Part shown: one piece after another, positions 9,290 through 19,378 of the stretch | Position numbering within the stretch: the stretch's first letter is position 1 | How the letters are laid out: each line of letters starts with the position of its first letter | Source of the DNA: Burkholderia sp. PAMC 26561 | Lineage (GTDB): Bacteria; Pseudomonadota; Gammaproteobacteria; Burkholderiales; Burkholderiaceae | Length of the DNA: 64,000 nucleotides | Direction of reading: 5' to 3' | Assembly: GCF_001557535.2 (NCBI RefSeq) | Contig: NZ_CP014309.1 | Coordinates: 310,001 to 374,000, forward strand | Notes under the pieces: generated by a model | What the model saw: the letters and a program-made list of their open reading frames with translations, nothing else | What the model was told of the DNA's origin: nothing | Databases searched by the model: none | Program-made: the position numbers and the translations under genes

Positions 9290-10432
9290 ATGATGCATAA
9301 TTTTCTGGCGAATAACCGTTCTGAATTAATTGAGCGGTGCAAAGCGAAGGTCGCACAGCGGCCCTTGCGTGCTGCAACGCCCAAGCAGCTGCAAAATGGT
9401 GTGCCAATGTTCCTGGAGCAACTGATCAAGACGCTCCGTGTCGAGCAGACCACCAGGCCATTGGATAGCCGAGAGATCTCCGGTCCTTCCGATGGTGAAA
9501 CGTCAATGTCGGAAGTTGGAACATCTGCGGCACAACATGGCCGGGAACTACTCAGTCTTGGGTACACTGTTGATCAGGTCGTACACGACTACGGCGACCT
9601 GTGCCAGTCGATCACGGACCTCGCGTTTGAGCGTGATGCACCCTTTCAGATAGACGAGTTCCGAACGCTTAATCGCTGCTTGGATAACGCGATCGCAGAC
9701 GCGGTGACAGAGTTTAGCTACCAGCGCGACTCTGCTGCAGATGAGAAACGCACTATCGAGGCGAACCAGCAGGCCGGATTTTTTGCGCACGAATTGCGTA
9801 ACGCGCTCGGAACTGCATCGCTTGCGTTTGTTGCTGCCAAAGCTGGAAATCTGAGTTTTTCGGGAGCAACGGGATCGATATTGGAGCGTAGTCTGATAGC
9901 GCTGGGCGAGCTGATCGATCAATCCTTAACTGAGATTTACGTGACGGCTGGGAAAACCGTTCATTCGAAAATGTTTTCATTGGCGGAATTTATCGACGAG
10001 GTGAAGCTGGCGGCAGAGCTACTGGCTCAAGTCAAAGGCTGCAAATTCACGGTGTCCCTTGTTGACGAAGAGCTGGCGATCAGCGGGGATCGAAACCTCC
10101 TCTATGCAGCGGTTGGGAATCTGGTGCAAAACGCTCTCAAGTTTACGCACGCTCACACCGAAGTGACTCTGAACGCTTACGCAGTCGCTGATCGCATCCT
10201 TGTTGATGTCAAGGATCACTGCGGCGGGCTTCCGGCTGGCGAGGCCGAAAAAATGTTCCTTCCATTCACGCAGAACAGTGACGACAAAAGCGGACTGGGG
10301 CTTGGTTTGTCGATCGCGCGACGCAGCGTGGAATCGAATGACGGGACTCTGAGCGTAAGAGACGTGCCTGGAACCGGGTGCATCTTTACAATCAACATGC
10401 CGCGGTATTCGACGACCGCCCAAAAAAGCTGA
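9290..10432 (+). CDS. sensor histidine kinase with RsbRD-like N-terminal domain
   Basis: A 380-residue cytosolic kinase. Residues 1-150 form an all-helical domain like the RsbRD/RsbT co-antagonist N-terminal domain (EVGTSAAQHGRELLSLG, DYGDLCQSITDLAFERD). The phosphoacceptor is in FFAHELRNALG (H about 167). The ATPase domain has an N box NLVQNALKFT (about 277), a G1 box DHCGGLP and a G2 box GLGLGLSIARR (about 336). No membrane segment. A GAGGAGG-like ribosome site sits before the ATG (ATGAGGAGGTACGGCTC). A relic of a paralogue lies at 3497-3760. No response regulator follows directly; the single-domain receiver at 17.4 kb is a possible partner. Confidence 0.9.
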   Translation: MMHNFLANNRSELIERCKAKVAQRPLRAATPKQLQNGVPMFLEQLIKTLRVEQTTRPLDSREISGPSDGETSMSEVGTSAAQHGRELLSLGYTVDQVVHDYGDLCQSITDLAFERDAPFQIDEFRTLNRCLDNAIADAVTEFSYQRDSAADEKRTIEANQQAGFFAHELRNALGTASLAFVAAKAGNLSFSGATGSILERSLIALGELIDQSLTEIYVTAGKTVHSKMFSLAEFIDEVKLAAELLAQVKGCKFTVSLVDEELAISGDRNLLYAAVGNLVQNALKFTHAHTEVTLNAYAVADRILVDVKDHCGGLPAGEAEKMFLPFTQNSDDKSGLGLGLSIARRSVESNDGTLSVRDVPGTGCIFTINMPRYSTTAQKS

Positions 10433-10535
10433 ACTTCAGCGGGCCTCTGGCAGGTGAAGATGGCTTGCTCCGCTGATTTCATCCTCGCGCCTCTCACCAT
10501 GACGCTTAGGCTCGCTATACGATTAGCGACGGCCG

Positions 10536-13500
10536 TTAATTACACAGAGTGAGGCCAAGCATCGTCACGATCTCGTCAGCTGAAACCGGTCGGCTGAAAA
10601 GATATCCTTGCGCTTCATCGCACTCGTTCTCGCGTAGGAAAGCCAGTTGCTGTTCAGTCTCAACCCCTTCTGCGATGACCTTGAGGTTCAGCATGTGACC
10701 CAACGAGATGACGGCCATCGCAATCGCCTTGTCATCCGGGTTTGCTGGAACGTCACGAATGAAGGACTGGTCAATCTTGAGTCGGCACACCGGAAATTGC
10801 TTCAACGCGCTGAGGCTGGAATAGCCTGTTCCGAAATCGTCGATGGACATCTGGACGCCCATGGTCTGCAGCGCCTCCATTTTTATAATCGCCTGCGGCA
10901 CATCTTGCATGATGAGACTTTCGGTCAGTTCCAATTCAAGGTAGCAGGCTTCCAGACCGCTATCCGCCAAGGCTCTCGCGACACGATGAGTCAGGTTCTT
11001 TTCGGCGAATTGGCGTGCGGACACGTTGACCGACAAGCGGATCAACGGCATCCCTGCGTCCTGCCAAGCCTTATTTTGCTTACACGCTGTCTGAAGCACC
11101 CATTCGCCGATGGGTACGATCAACCCGGTTTCTTCGGCTAACGGAATAAACCTGTTTGGCGAAATCACGCCTAGCTCGGGATGCTGCCAACGGATTAACG
11201 CTTCCACGCCAATGATTCGGCCAGACAGCAGATCGATCTGTGATTGATACAGCAACAAGAACTCGTTGTGCTCAATAGCCCTGCGCAATCCATCCTGCAG
11301 CACGAGCTTTTCTTGAACTTTTGCATTCATCTCGCTCGCATAGAACTGGTAGTTATTTCGCCCCATGTCCTTCGCGCAATACATGGCAGCATCTGCGTTC
11401 ATCAGCAACGTATCGATATCAGTCCCGTTTTCGGGATATATCGCTACGCCCATGCTGCATGTCACCTGAAGTTTCTGTGCACCGACCTGGAAGGGCTGCG
11501 CGATCTCGTCCTGGATGCGCTGCAGCGTGTGCGCGATACCTTCCATGTTGTCGGGCGCGTCGAACAGAACGATCACGAATTCATCGCCGCCCAGGCGCGC
11601 AACCGTGTCGATGCTTCGTACGCACTTCACCATCCGGTGCGCCGCTGTTTTAAGCAGCTCGTCGCCAGCGCTATGGCCCAAGCTGTCGTTGATTAGTTTG
11701 AACTGGTCGAGATCGAGGAAAACTACCGCTACATCGCGACCGTCACGATCGCTGTGAAGCAAGGCTTGTTGGATACGCTCTTCCAGAAGTGCCCGGTTTG
11801 GCAAGCCGGTCAGCGCATCGTGAAGGGCCATGTGCCGAATGCTGTCTTCCGTGTTTTTTCGCTCTATCGCGATGCCCGCAATGCGCGTAGCGATATCAAT
11901 CATCTGGGTTTCAATCGGGGCCGGCTTGCGTACTTCCTTGGCATACAACGCAAATGTCCCCATGACCTTGCCGTGATGCGACAAAATAGGAGTTGACCAG
12001 CAGGCGCGAAGGCCATATGCGCCAGCTAGTGCCCGATAGTCATCCCAAAGCGGATCCAGCGAAATATCGGCGACGATGACGGGCTCGCCCCGATGCATTG
12101 CCGTACCGCAAGAGCCGACCTTCGGGCCGATTGGAATGCCATCGAGAGCCTGGACGTAGGCGCCTGGAAGACTGGGAGCGGCGCCATGCCGCATATGCGC
12201 TCCATCAGCGTCCAGCAGCAAAATCGACGCGGTCATTCCGATCAATTGTGACTCGACAAGACGCGCCAAGCTATCCAAAACTCTGTTGAGAGGCGTGCTC
12301 ATTGCGATCATCTCCAGGACCCGCCCTTGTTCTTCGCGTAGGACCCCGGCTCTCTTACGTTGATCGATATCGTGCACCACCCAGATCGCGCCCTTGGACA
12401 AGGTTGCACGATCGACCGAGATCAGGGTTCGCTCAACCCATAAAACCGTGCCGTCCCGGCGCTTGAGTTGTATGTCGCCCGCGTGCACGCCTTCGAGTTC
12501 GATCGCCGCGTAAGCCGAATCTCCATTCTCCTGATATTGCTGGTTCGATGGATGCAATCGATCGGTCGAGACGCCCGTCAGATCATCGACCTGATAGCCA
12601 AACATGGTGGCAAACGAATGGTTGCACCGGACAATGTGTCGATCTACGAGAAAGGCAATGCCCACGCCAATATTGTCCAGAATGATCTTCTGTTCCGTCA
12701 TCAAGGCAACGATTTCCTCCTCTGCTTGCGAGCGAACAAGTGCCTCGTGCTGCAAGTGAGTATTTTGTGTGTCCAATCTTTCCTTGATAACGCTTAACTC
12801 AGTTGTTCTTTGCTTGAGCTGATTGCGGTCCTTCAGCAACTCGTCGACCGCGCTCGCCATCTCATCTATTTCATCGACGCGCACCACCTGTGTCGTCACA
12901 AGCGTGTCGTCGGTTGATTCTTGACGAAGATGCCGGCTAATGCCGCGCAGCCGCGCAAGTACATGCCGCCCCATGAACAAGTACGCGATGAGCCATGCCA
13001 ACGTCAGGCTGCAGGTGAGTATGGCCAGCACCCACTGTTGGTTGCGATTCGAGACACCAACAAGCGCTTGGACCGCTTCCTTGTAGTCCAAGGTAAAGTA
13101 GTTGGATTGCCGCCGTGCAACTAAAACTAGTGCGATTGACTGCTTCTGCAGTTCATTGTGGAAGCGCAGCAGCCCTTCGTTCTCTTGGATGAGCCTCATC
13201 CGTAGCGAAAATAAATCCTTCGCGTAAGGATTGATACTCCCAGCTTTCCTCGACTGAAAATCGTCAGCTTTGGCTCGCACAGTCTTAGGCAAACCGTCTG
13301 TCGCCTTACCCGCCTTCTCGAACTGGGAACGCAGTTGCGTTACGTCCTCTGTGCGCTCCGCGCTGTCGAGACGATAGAGCACATTCGCCAGTGCAAATCC
13401 CTCTCGCGTGTGGGCCGCCTGAAGATTCGCAATGCGAGCTTTGAGCGTCTGCGCAAAAACGGCCTCGGTTCTCAAGGTGCTCTCGCGCAGTTGCGCCACG

Positions 13501-13928
13501 ATATTGGCGGTACTGCGAAACAACTGGCTCGATTGCTGTAAATCGAGAACGTCTACATTTTCGCTAAACGCGCCTACGCGCGTCACAAGGCGGTCAAGCG
13601 TGTTCAACTGCACAACCATGTCGGAATAACTTGAATGCATCGTGTCGAGCGATCCAGTGTTGAGCAACTGATAGGTCGAGCGTTCTATCAACACCGTCTG
13701 TTCAAGCAGGTCCTGTACGTCCTGCATGCGCACCAGCCGTTCTTCTGTCAGTTGTCGCGCAGCGATGCTCGAAGTTCGCAGGGTGTAGACAGCCGTCATG
13801 GCGCCCGCAAGGATCAGCAATGCCAACACTGAAAGCGCGAGGGCGAACTGGCCGCGAAGCGATCTTGGCGTCATGCGACGGAGCATGCTTGCTACCATGT
13901 CGGTCAAGGCCAACCCTAACGTTTCCAT
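10536..13928 (-). CDS. membrane-bound TorS-like sensor with PAS, GAF, GGDEF and EAL domains
   Basis: An 1130-residue cyclic-di-GMP enzyme. Order: TM1 (about 27-48), a 250-residue helical periplasmic domain, TM2 (about 298-319), HAMP (to about 372), coiled coil, PAS (about 409-522), GAF (about 534-693), GGDEF (motif GGDEF near 780), EAL (motif EAL near 904, with IDDFGTGYSS and a C-terminal EGVET). Both catalytic motifs look intact, so synthesis and breakdown of cyclic-di-GMP are both possible. The long helical periplasmic domain and the upstream type I binding protein recall TorT/TorS. The gene starts 13 bases inside the 3' end of that gene, so the two are co-translated. Confidence 0.92.
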   Translation of the reverse strand: METLGLALTDMVASMLRRMTPRSLRGQFALALSVLALLILAGAMTAVYTLRTSSIAARQLTEERLVRMQDVQDLLEQTVLIERSTYQLLNTGSLDTMHSSYSDMVVQLNTLDRLVTRVGAFSENVDVLDLQQSSQLFRSTANIVAQLRESTLRTEAVFAQTLKARIANLQAAHTREGFALANVLYRLDSAERTEDVTQLRSQFEKAGKATDGLPKTVRAKADDFQSRKAGSINPYAKDLFSLRMRLIQENEGLLRFHNELQKQSIALVLVARRQSNYFTLDYKEAVQALVGVSNRNQQWVLAILTCSLTLAWLIAYLFMGRHVLARLRGISRHLRQESTDDTLVTTQVVRVDEIDEMASAVDELLKDRNQLKQRTTELSVIKERLDTQNTHLQHEALVRSQAEEEIVALMTEQKIILDNIGVGIAFLVDRHIVRCNHSFATMFGYQVDDLTGVSTDRLHPSNQQYQENGDSAYAAIELEGVHAGDIQLKRRDGTVLWVERTLISVDRATLSKGAIWVVHDIDQRKRAGVLREEQGRVLEMIAMSTPLNRVLDSLARLVESQLIGMTASILLLDADGAHMRHGAAPSLPGAYVQALDGIPIGPKVGSCGTAMHRGEPVIVADISLDPLWDDYRALAGAYGLRACWSTPILSHHGKVMGTFALYAKEVRKPAPIETQMIDIATRIAGIAIERKNTEDSIRHMALHDALTGLPNRALLEERIQQALLHSDRDGRDVAVVFLDLDQFKLINDSLGHSAGDELLKTAAHRMVKCVRSIDTVARLGGDEFVIVLFDAPDNMEGIAHTLQRIQDEIAQPFQVGAQKLQVTCSMGVAIYPENGTDIDTLLMNADAAMYCAKDMGRNNYQFYASEMNAKVQEKLVLQDGLRRAIEHNEFLLLYQSQIDLLSGRIIGVEALIRWQHPELGVISPNRFIPLAEETGLIVPIGEWVLQTACKQNKAWQDAGMPLIRLSVNVSARQFAEKNLTHRVARALADSGLEACYLELELTESLIMQDVPQAIIKMEALQTMGVQMSIDDFGTGYSSLSALKQFPVCRLKIDQSFIRDVPANPDDKAIAMAVISLGHMLNLKVIAEGVETEQQLAFLRENECDEAQGYLFSRPVSADEIVTMLGLTLCN

Positions 13929-15133
13929 ATGCGCCGATAGATGTCCCTATAGTCATTTTCAGGGTCGTACTGCAAGCGGTCGCCACCATCGAACGCAATA
14001 TTATTGGTGTCGACAAGGTGAACCGCCGCCACGAAGCCGCTGACCGGCTTGCCTGCAAATAGGCGGTTCAGCTCATCTACGAGTTGCCATCCTTGCTGAT
14101 TGAGCGGTTCAGCTACAGTTCCGGTTTGATAGGTTTTCGCCTGGATACGTAGAAACGCGGTGGCGCTACCGTCGCCGGCTGACAACAAGCTTAGTCCGTT
14201 GCTGGGCACGCCAGCCTTGGTCAACGCGGGAGCGGCATAATCGAAGTAGATATCGTTGATGGCAAGCGCGACCGTCCAACGCTTCCCATATCGCGCGAGT
14301 AACTCTTTTGTTATCGCCGGCACTTTCTCGCCGCTTTCAGAGATGGCAACGTCGCGCACCTCCAGCAAAGTGCATTCTTTACAGGCATGGATGACAGCTG
14401 CCATGGCATTCGATTTGGTCAGCGCAATTTCGAATTTGGAATCCGTCAAGATTACGACCCCAGCATGACCGTTTGACTGCGCCACCGCTCCCAAGGCAGT
14501 CACGCGAGCGACTTCTACCGGGTCTGTCGTCACATTCATTGCGACGGGCGTGTCGGCAAGAGGACCCGGCTTTGACCCGGCATGCCACGCGACGATCGGA
14601 ATTCCCCGACTCGCGATCCGTGCGAGCTGACTGTTGCTGTCCTGTGCGTCGGCGCCACATAAGATGAGACCGTCCGGGCTTGACGCCACTGCTCGTTCGA
14701 ACGCCTTCAGGCGGCCGGCTGATGTGCCTCCGGCGTCGAATATTTTGAGTGACCAGCCCATCGTCCGGGCAGCCTCGCGCACCCCCTGTGCGACCCCGAG
14801 GATCCCGCCATTACGCAGATCTTCCGATATGAAAGCGATACTTTTTCCCGGTTGCGCGGATGGACCCGATTCAGGCCCAGCCCACGGAACGCCGTGCAGC
14901 GTCGCTTGGGCGATAATCTGTTGCGTTTGGGCAAGGGTTAAGGGAATGGCCGAAGCGGGTTGTCCCGAAGCCGACAGCGGGTTACTCCGGGCAAGTTGCG
15001 GTACGCACAGGAAAAGGCAAATGCCAGCAGTTTTGAGTACGGGCAGAACAGCCAGGATGCGTGGAGCGCGGATGAACAAGGCTTTAAACGATATCAACCA
15101 ACCAGTACCTTTACTTTGTGGCTTAAATGACAT
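13916..15133 (-). CDS. periplasmic sugar-type binding protein (TorT-like role)
   Basis: A type I periplasmic binding protein of 405 residues. I place the start at 15133, where AAGGCGG precedes the ATG; the open frame extends to 15448 but the extra residues look non-coding. A hydrophobic signal segment (about residues 26-45) is followed by the two-lobe fold: KSIAFISEDLRNGG, DGLILCGADAQDSNS, GIPIVAWHAGS, HAGVVILTDSKFE, VALAINDIYFDYA. No ABC permease or ATPase lies nearby. Instead the stop overlaps the start of a membrane GGDEF-EAL sensor by 13 bases, so it most likely presents a ligand to that sensor. The ligand is unknown. Confidence 0.85.
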   Translation of the reverse strand: MSFKPQSKGTGWLISFKALFIRAPRILAVLPVLKTAGICLFLCVPQLARSNPLSASGQPASAIPLTLAQTQQIIAQATLHGVPWAGPESGPSAQPGKSIAFISEDLRNGGILGVAQGVREAARTMGWSLKIFDAGGTSAGRLKAFERAVASSPDGLILCGADAQDSNSQLARIASRGIPIVAWHAGSKPGPLADTPVAMNVTTDPVEVARVTALGAVAQSNGHAGVVILTDSKFEIALTKSNAMAAVIHACKECTLLEVRDVAISESGEKVPAITKELLARYGKRWTVALAINDIYFDYAAPALTKAGVPSNGLSLLSAGDGSATAFLRIQAKTYQTGTVAEPLNQQGWQLVDELNRLFAGKPVSGFVAAVHLVDTNNIAFDGGDRLQYDPENDYRDIYRRIWKR

Positions 15134-15743
15134 CACACCGCCTTGACTTACTTCGCTTATCTGATCCGGCCCTCGCGCGAAACAGCTTAAATGGGCAATT
15201 TTGCTCGTACTAGCACATGCCCCAAGCTTTCCACAAACGACCAACCTACCGACTGCGTTCCGATTTTTAGCCGCAAATAGTTTTCCTAAAAGCGACGGAA
15301 GCGATTTACTGAACGAAGCATGCAAATCAGATGCCGTGCGTATACGGTGCCCTATTTCCCGTAGGAATGTTTGCAAAATAGACCCAGGGATGTGAATTAA
15401 TGTGAAAACGTTGTAAGAAGCACGATTAGCAATTGAGACGGATGCCATTGTGCAGGTTGCGTCGCGGATCGCGTAGGACGACTTGTCTCAACGCGACAAA
15501 GGAAACTGCGCCGGCTGAATCGATATGCGATTGCCTGTGGCGTGACAATCTAGTGATGTATGCACTCCATGGCATTAGTCAGCAAATCAGTTGCGACTAA
15601 CAATTGTGGTCGTCGCTGGTCTCGACGCCTACAATCAAAAGAAAGCGACCTGCGTAAGCGCGCAATTTGGATTAATGTGGTGGTAACGACTGCACCAGAT
15701 TTCTACCGCTGAAAATCTACTTCTACCTCAATGTGAGTTTCGC
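15134..15743. other. intergenic region
   Basis: About 600 bases separating the minus-strand binding-protein operon from the plus-strand LOV-GGDEF relic. It must hold the promoter of the operon. I see no gene and no clear operator. Confidence 0.5.
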
Positions 15744-16675
15744 ATGAAAATCGAAATACTCAAACAAGCAGTGTTGGACTCATGTGACGGCATCACCATA
15801 TCGGATAATCTTGTTCACGATAATCCTTTGATCTTTGTCAATCCATCATTTGAAAGCATGACTGGATATTCATCTGAAAAAATCATGAACTTAAACTGTT
15901 GTTTTTTACAAAACAACGACCGTGATCAAGCCGAATTAAAAATTATCAAACGTGCCTTATAGAAGGCGAATATTGCCTTGTAATAGTGCAAAATTACCGA
16001 AAGATGGCCCGATGTTTTGTAACGAGCTAAGTATCTCTCCCATCTACGATGCTAACGGAGTCGTAACCAATTTTATCGGAATTCAAAAGGATGTGTCAGC
16101 GCGAGTAATCATCCAGCAACAGTTGCGAGACGAAAATCTGTCGCTGGCGGAGATACGAATTAATCTGGAACAGTGGCAATCAAGGATGGTTTGACGGGGA
16201 TCTACAACCGACGGTTTTTTGATATGCAGTTGGAAATTCAATGGGAATTTCACGTCGCAGTAGCGAACCATTGACCGTAATCATGATTGACGTCGATCAC
16301 TTCAAACAATTTTATGATATGCACGGGCATAACGCCGGCGATATCGCATTAAGACGGGTTGCAGAGAGCTTAAACAAATCCTTCCTGCGGAGCTCAGATT
16401 TTGTTGCTAGATATGGCGGCGAAGAGTTTGTAGTACTGTCCGTTGGCATGACCCAGGATCAGGCGTAGTTGTTTGCCGCGACACTATGTGAGCGAGTTCG
16501 TAGCTTGGAAATCCCGCATGTTGTATCTAGCACAGGATATTTCACTGCCAGCATCGGCGTCTCGGTTCATGCTTCTGCACATGTGATCACGCGAGCACAT
16601 TACTGGGTCTTGCAGACAAAGACCTCTATGCCGCAAAACAACGAGGCAGAAATCAATTTTTTAGCTTCTAGCTAA
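15744..16675 (+). pseudogene. LOV-domain diguanylate cyclase, degraded
   Basis: Pieces of one protein in several frames. The start gives a LOV-type PAS (DGITISDN, PLIFVNPSFESMTGYSSE) with the photoactive-cysteine motif as NLNCCFLQ. After a frameshift near 15955 come EGEYCLVIVQNYRK and NELSISPIYDANG, then FIGIQKDVSARV. The cyclase follows as DGLTGIYNRRFFD, MIDVDHFKQFYD and RYGGEEFVVL, interrupted by a shift near 16240 and an in-frame TAG at 16466. LOV-GGDEF proteins are blue-light-controlled cyclases; this copy cannot make the full protein unless the lesions are sequence errors. It is AT-richer than its neighbours. Confidence 0.85.
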
Positions 16676-17124
16676 CAAAGCGGGCCAGTTTGCCGCGTTT
16701 AAAAGTATAAAGATGAACTTCTCCTCGAAGCTCGTGCTTTCGCGCTGTCGCTAGTCACGATCCGGCGTGCACACGGGAAATCGAATTTGAGCGCTTTCCG
16801 GTCGGAAGCGTTGAGTGCGCGGCAAGAATCGAGGCATGTACTGCCGATGTGATCCGTGCGACTTTGTTGGACCGGCGCGTATTGCCGCGACAAAGCCGAT
16901 CAAAGCTGACCAAAGCCGGAAATGGCTAGGCTGAAACTATGAACATCAACCGGCCTCCTGCAAGTAAAGTGGGGCTTGTCCCCCTCGCGGCATTTTTGCG
17001 CCCCGCACCGTGACGCTGAGGTCCGCTATATGACTAGCTACGATCCTTATTTAACAGGGCAAGACCGAGCAGCGTCGGCTAGGCACGGAAGTCGATCGCT
17101 AAATACGTGACGTGGTGCAACAAG

Positions 17125-17208
17125 GAAAGGCCTCATTCAAGTCTTTCCTACAAGACCCTGGATGAAGCTTACTTCGCGATGCTGCCCGCGATGAAGATGG
17201 CAGCGTGA
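17125..17208 (+). mobile_element. IS3-type transposase C-terminal fragment
   Basis: Twenty-seven codons ending in TGA at 17206-17208 read ERPHSSLSYKTLDEAYFA and then a short tail ending MKMAA. This is the usual end of IS3-family OrfB proteins (RPHSSLxYKTPDEVY). Nothing upstream continues the frame. The bases after the stop (ACTGTCCGAACAAACGGGG) look like the element's end. Confidence 0.65.
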
Positions 17209-17418
17209 CCGCCCAGCGTTCCACTTAAAAATCGCAAAAAACTGTCCGAACAAACGGGGCCACCTCTCTCTCGATCATTGGGCGCAAGCCCCTTTCTGCT
17301 CTATAAGCACATTTTCGTGTAGGCGAAGGGATTTTCGGCTTCCAATGGGGTATGGCACAAACGGTGCTCACGACGGTCCAACTTCTGAGCCCCTATGCCT
17401 TTCAGCCTCGAAAGTTCA

Positions 17419-17865
17419 ATGCAACCCTATCTCAAAAACTCGCTCGCGCGAGCCTGGACCGACCGGCGCATCGCAGCCTACACCGAACCTCTGCGCATAT
17501 TAGTGGTTGACGACAACTTAAATGGGGCGGAAGCACTTACTGCCTACCTATTGCTTGACCCTATGGAGTGCAAAATTGCGTCAACTGGCGCTCAAGCCAT
17601 TGAAATGGCAACGGCTTGGCTGCCAGATGTGATTGTGATGGATATTTCTATGCCCGAGCTGAATGGGCTAGAGGCAACGCATGCGCTAAGGCGTGATCTG
17701 CGAACGGGCAGCATCGTGATCATAGCTTTCACCGCACTCGATGAGGCTGAGGTTCTCCGGAACCTATTCCACACGTCGTTCGATGGCTACTGTCAAAAAG
17801 GACAGTCGCCGCTGGTGCTAGTGGCACTAATCAATTCTTTTGGACGCCAACCCCGAGGTAGGTAA
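17419..17865 (+). CDS. single-domain response regulator
   Basis: A stand-alone receiver of about 148 residues (ATG at 17419; an in-frame ATG at 17395 is possible). It has the acidic pair in ILVVDDN, the phosphoacceptor in VIVMDISMP, the switch threonine in IAFTA and a lysine in CQKGQ. No output domain follows. The downstream kinase on the same strand, about 100 bases away, is its likely partner, giving a phosphorelay intermediate. A dead paralogue at 3019 shares the sequence from the 17419 ATG onward, which is why I prefer that start. Confidence 0.85.
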   Translation: MQPYLKNSLARAWTDRRIAAYTEPLRILVVDDNLNGAEALTAYLLLDPMECKIASTGAQAIEMATAWLPDVIVMDISMPELNGLEATHALRRDLRTGSIVIIAFTALDEAEVLRNLFHTSFDGYCQKGQSPLVLVALINSFGRQPRGR

Positions 17866-17967
17866 TGTTAGAAATACCTTTTTTCGGCACGGTAACTATT
17901 GCTGTCCGCTTGACGTGTCCGTAAGCTCGGACTCTGCTTTTACACAAGTCTTGTCCTGCGGCTTCCA

Positions 17968-19214
17968 ATGATTGATACGCCTATTCACCCGCTGCGCAAG
18001 TTTTCCGACTTCATTCGCGAGCATCGGGTTCGACTGACCGAGCAGTGGATGAAGACCGTTTTCGGCGATGTCGACCTCGTCGGTGCTGACAAGCTCACTA
18101 CGAGCAGCTCGCCGATCACTTGCCGGAAATTCTCGACGGGTTGTGCGCCGCACTCGACGTCGAAGATCTCGAAAGTGTCGAGCCCGCGATCGAGCGAGAC
18201 GCGCGAAGCCACGGGTTGGTCCGGTGGCGCCAAGGCTATCGGATCGAGGAGCTCGTGCGCGAACTCGATTTATTTCATCGAGCGCTCGCGGACGCACTGG
18301 AAGAATTTGCCGACCAGGACAGCACGTTCACTCGCCGCCATGAAGGTCGGGCGCGGCGCCTTGTCGCCGAAACACTCAGCAAGGTAACGCTCACGCCGAT
18401 CAGAGAAGTGGTCAGCGAACGCGACCGCAAGATCGACGAGTACACAGGCCAACTGGAGCGCGCCAATCACGAGCTGACGCTTAAGCTACGGCTGGTCAGC
18501 GATCTCTACGAATCGCGCATGCAGATCACGCGCAGCGTGGTCCACGATCTCCGCAATTTCCTGAATGCGTTTTCGATCGCGCTGCAGCTGGTCAGTCGTG
18601 CGCCCTCAAAAGCCGACGTGGCGCTGACGATGGCCACCCGGCAGGCCGCCGACATGAAAGAGCTCGTTGGTCAGATGGTCGAATACTCGGTCGTGCTTGG
18701 CGACGCCGCTCCGCTCACGCTCGAACACGTCGAATTGCGAGAACTCTATGATGAACTCGTCACTTCCGCGCAGCCGGCCATCGAGGCGAAAGGGCTGACT
18801 TGGCGCACGAGTTTCGACCCTGCGCTGTCCTCTGTCACCTCCAATCGCCTCAAGCTGAAGCAGATTGCCCTCAACCTCTTGTCCAATGCGACGAAATACA
18901 CGAAGTCGGGGGAAATCAATCTCGGCTTCGCCATGGCGGGCTTGATGCTTTGGTCGATCCACGTGTCGGATACTGGCGTGGGTATCGCGCCTGAGGACTC
19001 AGACCGAGTGTTCGACGAGTTCGAACGGGCCGCAGGCCAAGATGTCCCTGGCGCCGGTCTTGGTCTCGCGATCGTCAAGGAGCTTTGTAGAATATTAGGC
19101 GGGCAGATCGACTTTGTTTCTCGCGAAGGCGTAGGGACCACAATCGAAATCCGCTTTCCTCTGATCCTGGAAGAACCGGTGAGTGTGCCGCCGACTAAAG
19201 ATCGGTATGACTGA
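17968..19214 (+). pseudogene. sensor histidine kinase with a one-base frameshift
   Basis: Two frames together make one kinase. From 17968: FSDFIREHRVRLTEQWMKTV, a typical RsbRD-like start, up to GADKL at about 18095. The frame then moves by one base and continues HYEQLADHLPEILDGL to 19214. The second part has the H box VVHDLRNFLNAF, N box LNLLSNATKYT, DTGVGIAPED and GAGLGLAIVKEL, all intact. A single base missing near 18095 explains the break. If real, a shorter protein could start at TTG 18120, lacking part of the sensor domain. If it is an error, this is a normal kinase paired with the regulator at 17419. Confidence 0.8.
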
Positions 19215-19378
19215 CAGCAATTGAACCGGAAGCGGGCGTTGAGGCCCTGTGGGCCCGATCCGGCTAATGGGTCGATCACGACCGGTCAAAGACACCGCTT
19301 GAATGCAGCAGGACCAGAAAATCAACGTAAGCGGTGTTTTCTCCACACTACGAAGGAAGCGTGAGGATCAGCGGTCCG

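Noticed and set aside
15134..15448. N-terminal extension of the periplasmic binding protein
   Set aside because: The extra 105 residues do not form a signal peptide, whereas the ATG at 15133 has a good ribosome site and is followed by one.
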